Below the pieces are notes generated by a model. It worked only from the letters and a program-made list of their open reading frames with translations, was not told where the DNA came from and ran no database searches. From Bacteroidota bacterium (GTDB lineage Bacteria > Bacteroidota > Bacteroidia > Chitinophagales > JADIYW01): a stretch of 47,283 nucleotides of DNA. Every line of letters begins with the position of its first letter. Position 1 is the first letter of the stretch. The DNA lies in the NCBI GenBank assembly GCA_028288625.1, contig JAQBNI010000132.1:1-47283 (forward strand), in the 5' to 3' direction. Below, one piece after another: positions 44,338-47,283 of this stretch. The position numbers and the translations under genes were made by a program.

Positions 44338-45477
44338 ATGGAAAACTTCCTTGTTTCAGCCCGTAAATACCGTCCATCCAAATTTTTGGATGTCGTTGGG
44401 CAGGAGCAGGTCTCCGAAACATTGAAAAAGGCTTTGTCCACGGGGAAACTCGCACAATCCTTTTTATTTTGCGGACCGCGTGGTGTAGGTAAAACCACGT
44501 GTGCGCGAATTCTTGCAAAAGCGATCAATTGCGAAAATCCCGGCGCAGATTTTGAACCTTGCAACGAATGCAATTCCTGTACTTCATTTAACCAAAATGC
44601 ATCTTTCAATATTTTTGAACTGGATGCAGCTTCCAATAACAGCGTAGACGATATACGCACATTGGTTGACCAGGTGCGATTTGCACCGCAGGCTGGAAAA
44701 TATAAAGTGTATATCATTGATGAGGTTCATATGTTGTCATCCGGTGCATTCAATGCATTTTTGAAAACACTGGAAGAGCCGCCGTCATATGCGATCTTTA
44801 TTTTAGCAACGACAGAAAAGCATAAGATTATTCCAACGATCTTATCGCGCTGCCAGATTTTCGATTTTAAAAGAATTTCCGATAAAGATATTGTAAAGCA
44901 GTTGCAGAAAATATGCAAGAGCGAAGGTGTATCTGCAGAGCCGTCCGCATTGCATGTCATTGCACAGAAAGCCGATGGTGGCTTGCGCGATGCACTATCA
45001 TTATTTGATAAGATCGTAAGCTATGCAGGAAAAAAAGTCACTTACCAGGATGTGATCCGCAATCTGAATATTCTCGATCACGACTACTATTTCCGCATCA
45101 CGGAATATTTTATGATCGAGGATTCTTCTTCCGTATTAACTGCATTCAACGAGATCATCAACAATGGTTTTGACGGAGAGATGTTTCTGTTGGGATTGGC
45201 AGAACATTTCAGGAATTTACTGATCAGCAAGGATGAACGAACTGTGCAATTACTGGAAGCTGCGGATGATATAAAGGATAAATATTTTGCGCAGGCTAAC
45301 CTGGTGAATGAAACTTTCTTATTGAATGCACTCACCATCATTAATCAGTGCGACGTAGAATATAAAACTTCAAAAAATAAGCGATTACATGTCGAGCTCG
45401 CATTGCTTAAGATCTGTTTCCTGAATACGCAAATTGAAAATACACTCTCGGTGTTATTAGGTGAAAAAAAAAACTGA
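44338..45477 (+). CDS. dnaX: DNA polymerase III subunit gamma/tau, zero-frame (short) product
   Basis: Clamp-loader ATPase that loads the DNA polymerase III sliding clamp. The zero frame gives 379 residues covering the whole clamp-loader core: Walker A CGPRGVGKTT (45-54), zinc-binding Cys65, Cys75, Cys78 and Cys81, IIDEVHML (Walker B), TILSRCQIF (SRC motif), and the collar domain with LHVELALLKICF. It ends in EKKN-stop right after a run of ten A (45464-45473). The C-terminal part of tau continues in the -1 frame (45471-46196). So this zero-frame product resembles gamma, and tau of about 619 residues needs a shift. If the run were A11 the frame would be continuous, so an assembly error must be excluded. 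Confidence 0.93.
   Translation: MENFLVSARKYRPSKFLDVVGQEQVSETLKKALSTGKLAQSFLFCGPRGVGKTTCARILAKAINCENPGADFEPCNECNSCTSFNQNASFNIFELDAASNNSVDDIRTLVDQVRFAPQAGKYKVYIIDEVHMLSSGAFNAFLKTLEEPPSYAIFILATTEKHKIIPTILSRCQIFDFKRISDKDIVKQLQKICKSEGVSAEPSALHVIAQKADGGLRDALSLFDKIVSYAGKKVTYQDVIRNLNILDHDYYFRITEYFMIEDSSSVLTAFNEIINNGFDGEMFLLGLAEHFRNLLISKDERTVQLLEAADDIKDKYFAQANLVNETFLLNALTIINQCDVEYKTSKNKRLHVELALLKICFLNTQIENTLSVLLGEKKN
45464..45473 (+). promoter_or_regulatory. A10 slippery run for dnaX frameshifting or slippage
   Basis: The zero frame reads GGT GAA AAA AAA AAC TGA. The adenines allow a -1 slip of two tRNAs, or RNA polymerase slippage adding one A, and the stop codon TGA is next. AGGTG just upstream (45459-45463) is Shine-Dalgarno-like but too close, and I see no strong downstream hairpin, which favours transcriptional slippage. 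Confidence 0.6.
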
Positions 45478-46196
45478 AAGCCTTACTGGATTGGTATAAA
45501 AAACGCAGGGCAAGTTTACTGTCTGAACAAAATTCAAACTCTGTAAATCCAAAACTCACTGTTTTAACATCACAGGAAATTAAAGTAGAATTTAAAGCTG
45601 AAAATTCAGTTACTGAAAATGTACAGCTAACGGAACAAACTATACTTCGCGAACAAACTATCGCGAAGGAAACAGTGAATAGCGAACAGTTAAATGAAAA
45701 TCTTGTGGAAGAAGCAAGAGTTTCTCCGGCTTCAAACAAGCCTAAAAAAGAATTGCCACGGCAATCTGCGTTAGGCGCTATGATGAAAGAAGTTCACAAG
45801 GAAAATGCTGCGAAAAAAACCGAAGATAAACTTGAATTGAACGAAGAAACAGTTTTGCCGCTCTGGAAAGAATTCCTTGTGGAGAATAAAGAAAGACTGC
45901 AGAATGCTTTTTTAAGTGTTGCGGAAAGACAATCACCAACATATACAGATGAAAAGATCACGTTCATCGAAACAAATAATATCTCGCTTGAATTATTGCA
46001 ATTGCACAAAATTGATATCGTAACTTATTTCATGAAGAGGACCACGGCACCATTTGTACGGTTAGATTTTAAATTGAACCGCGCTGCAACTTCAGGCAGG
46101 ACTTATAAAACACCAAGAGAAAGACTGAAAGATATGATCGAACGCAATCCGTCAGTATTGAAACTGATCGAAAAGTTTGACTTAAACAACGATTGA
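45471..46196 (+). CDS. dnaX: dnaX tau-like C-terminal extension (-1 frame)
   Basis: Open in the -1 frame from the A10 run to the stop at 46196, about 241 codons. The first about 70 residues are a Glu/Thr-rich linker; from about 45825 a folded domain follows with LPLWKEFLVENKERLQNAFL, FIETNNISLELLQL and FMKRTTAPFVRLDFKLN, the pattern of Bacteroidota DnaX C-termini. In E. coli the equivalent region of tau binds polymerase alpha and DnaB. No ATG starts this frame near the A run (GTG 45675 is the first plausible start), so it is best read as the tail of a shifted dnaX product, about 619 residues in all. Confidence 0.82.
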   Translation, partial: KLKALLDWYKKRRASLLSEQNSNSVNPKLTVLTSQEIKVEFKAENSVTENVQLTEQTILREQTIAKETVNSEQLNENLVEEARVSPASNKPKKELPRQSALGAMMKEVHKENAAKKTEDKLELNEETVLPLWKEFLVENKERLQNAFLSVAERQSPTYTDEKITFIETNNISLELLQLHKIDIVTYFMKRTTAPFVRLDFKLNRAATSGRTYKTPRERLKDMIERNPSVLKLIEKFDLNND

Positions 46197-46229
46197 TGAA
46201 CTTAAATATTTCATAAATGTTTTAATAGT

Positions 46230-46592
46230 ATGAAAAAGAAAACAGTAGTCATCGGCGCAAGCGCAAAATCAGACCGGTACAGCAACCGTGCAGTTCGTAT
46301 GCTTAAAAAAAATGCACACGAGACCATTGCGCTCGGCTTTGAATCTGCAGACATTGATAGCATTCCGATAGAAACCGATTGGAAGAAGTTTGAAGATGTC
46401 GATACTGTTACACTCTATTTAAATCCTCAACGTCAGAAAGAATATTATGATTATATCCTGAGCTTAAAACCCAAACGCATTATTTTCAATCCCGGGACTG
46501 AAAATCCGGAACTCGAACAGCTTGCAAAAGCAAATAATATAGAACCCTTAGAAGCCTCTACATTGGTGTTATTGTCTACAGGACAATATTAA
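46230..46592 (+). CDS. CoA-binding domain protein (YccU-like)
   Basis: A 120-residue single-domain Rossmann-like protein. KKTVVIGASAKSDRYSNRAV at the start is the nucleotide-binding loop; ETIALGFESADIDSIPI, FEDVDTVTLYLNPQRQ, PKRIIFNPGTENPEL and a short C-terminal tail ending TLVLLSTGQY complete the CoA_binding_2 pattern. Similar single-domain proteins are YccU of E. coli. The ligand is presumed to be CoA or acyl-CoA; no enzymatic role is known. The gene is 33 bases after the dnaX stop on the same strand and may be co-transcribed. Confidence 0.9.
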   Translation: MKKKTVVIGASAKSDRYSNRAVRMLKKNAHETIALGFESADIDSIPIETDWKKFEDVDTVTLYLNPQRQKEYYDYILSLKPKRIIFNPGTENPELEQLAKANNIEPLEASTLVLLSTGQY

Positions 46593-46683
46593 GTATAGAA
46601 ATTCCGATTTTTTTTATTAGATTAAACCTTTGAAATTGTTTCAGGTCTAAAGAAAAACAACAAAGTCGATCACAATAAAAAGA

Positions 46684-47157
46684 ATGATTATGTACAACAA
46701 GATCAAGAGAATTTTAGCATTAACTATGATATTAGTTATGGCGATCCCTGCATTAAATGCAAAGAACATATCAAGGGCTGACGATCCGAGAGTGAAGTAT
46801 CCAAAAAAGACTGCTGAAGAAAGAGCTAAAACTTTAACGGATACACTCAGCAGTATTATCAGTTTAAGTTCAGATCAATATCAGAAAGCGTATGCTTCCA
46901 ATTTAAAGTATGTAAATGCAAAAGAGACTGCAAAAAGTACCGGTGGAGAAAACGTAAAAGCGGAAATGCTTGCAGCGATCAAAACCCGAAAACTGGAAAT
47001 TGCTGCAATATTAACGGCAGATCAGAAAGCAAAATGGATGACATGGAAAAAATCCAGGAAGGCTCAAATGCAAAGCAACAGAGAAGAAAATCAGAAGTCC
47101 CCTCAAAGTAACGGTACAGCGCCTGCTATTCCGATGGATGATATAGATGGCATGTAA
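46684..47157 (+). CDS. Exported Spy/DUF4890-like protein
   Basis: A 157-residue exported protein; signal peptide RILALTMILVMAIPALNA, cleaved near residue 26. The mature part is helical and charged, with KYPKKTAEERAKTLTDTLSS, LSSDQYQKAYASNLKYVNA and ILTADQKAKWMTWKKSRKAQ; the LTxxQ and LTADQKAKW motifs are the LTXXQ pattern of Spy/CpxP-like periplasmic chaperones and DUF4890. A Gln/Asn-rich tail ends the protein. I infer a periplasmic stress or scaffold protein. It ends 19 bases before a strong terminator (47177-47205). An alternative start is the ATG at 46690. Confidence 0.82.
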   Translation: MIMYNKIKRILALTMILVMAIPALNAKNISRADDPRVKYPKKTAEERAKTLTDTLSSIISLSSDQYQKAYASNLKYVNAKETAKSTGGENVKAEMLAAIKTRKLEIAAILTADQKAKWMTWKKSRKAQMQSNREENQKSPQSNGTAPAIPMDDIDGM

Positions 47158-47176
47158 TTCAAAAAGAAAGAAAATA

Positions 47177-47205
47177 AAAACCGTTCAGCAATGAGCGGTT
47201 TTTTT
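47177..47205 (+). terminator. Intrinsic terminator after the Spy-like gene
   Basis: An 11-bp stem AAAACCGTTCA / TGAGCGGTTTT with one G-T wobble, a 4-base loop and a T run, 19 bases after the stop codon. Confidence 0.8.
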
Positions 47206-47245
47206 ATTGATTAAACTTTACTTTTTTCTTATAGTCTAAAGTTTA

Positions 47246-47283
47246 ATGATCACGGAAAAAGAGAAAATAAAACATCTTTACAA
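47246..47283 (+). CDS. Start of a gene cut off by the window end (partial)
   Basis: ATG at 47246 begins a frame open to the last base: MITEKEKIKHLY. This opening (EKEKIKHLY) is reminiscent of DUF1800 proteins, whose N-terminus often reads similarly, but 12 residues are too few to be certain. The preceding terminator and the 40-base gap suit a new gene. Confidence 0.35.
   Translation, partial: MITEKEKIKHLY

Noticed and set aside
1-47283. tRNA, rRNA, CRISPR or insertion-sequence signals
   Set aside because: No GGTTCGAATCC-type T arm, no regularly spaced repeats and no transposase frame were seen on either strand.

Overview
The window reads as chromosomal DNA of a gliding-type Bacteroidota, most likely a Chitinophagales/Sphingobacteriales-like lineage. 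The evidence is the gldJ-porU-porV set of the type IX secretion system (T9SS), a type B T9SS sorting domain on a surface protein, an IPExxxVDY protein next to pyk, and several lipoproteins. The promoter style also fits: many genes carry TAnnTTTG -7 elements, a few with TTTG 19-22 bases upstream, and Shine-Dalgarno sequences are absent. Gene density is high, no gene-free stretch exceeds 300 bases, and I see no rRNA, tRNA, CRISPR array or insertion sequence.

Layout. 1-1499 (-): 5' part of a lipoprotein with a HELSH zinc-protease motif, cut by the window edge. 1570-2919 (-): icd with its promoter and terminator. 3068-5544: ruvB, a COG3650-type lipoprotein and a DUF2007 protein, converging on pssA. 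5662-7197: yifB/comM ATPase. 7466-8843: two lipoproteins. 8919-13280: pyk and an IPExxxVDY gene, divergent from acpP-fabF-rnc. 13335-13427: three palindromes in a row. 13489-18087: a KTSC-like small protein, an arginase-fold protein without metal ligands, and a 1009-residue outer-membrane barrel protein.

18118-26304 is the T9SS block: gldJ-murF on the minus strand, porU-porV on the plus strand. 26331-28621 (-): metallo-beta-lactamase-fold hydrolase, DUF4286 protein and alpha/beta-hydrolase-like protein. 28696-34106: a very large pseudoprotease / beta-propeller / Omp85-like barrel protein followed by yicC, gmk and apaG. 34158-36386: an AT-rich leucine-rich-repeat T9SS cargo. 36390-40094: an RsmB-like rRNA methyltransferase, then proB-proA. 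40098-43671: a lipoprotein, a Rieske oxygenase and an acyl-CoA dehydrogenase with a palindrome inside its promoter. 43786-47157: two tiny helical proteins, dnaX with a frameshift site, a CoA-binding protein and a Spy-like exported protein. A further gene starts at 47246 and runs off the window.

Functional themes are central metabolism (icd, pyk), fatty-acid and phospholipid synthesis (acpP, fabF, pssA), proline synthesis (proB, proA), DNA and RNA processing (ruvB, dnaX, rnc, yicC, the RsmB-like enzyme), wall synthesis (murF) and the T9SS export/attachment machine with at least one cargo. The strongest points for follow-up are dnaX, where the zero frame ends after the clamp-loader core at a run of ten A and the tau-like C-terminus continues in the -1 frame; the three-part 1152-residue envelope protein; the metal-less arginase-fold protein; an intrinsic terminator between gldJ and murF; and the palindrome in the acyl-CoA dehydrogenase promoter.
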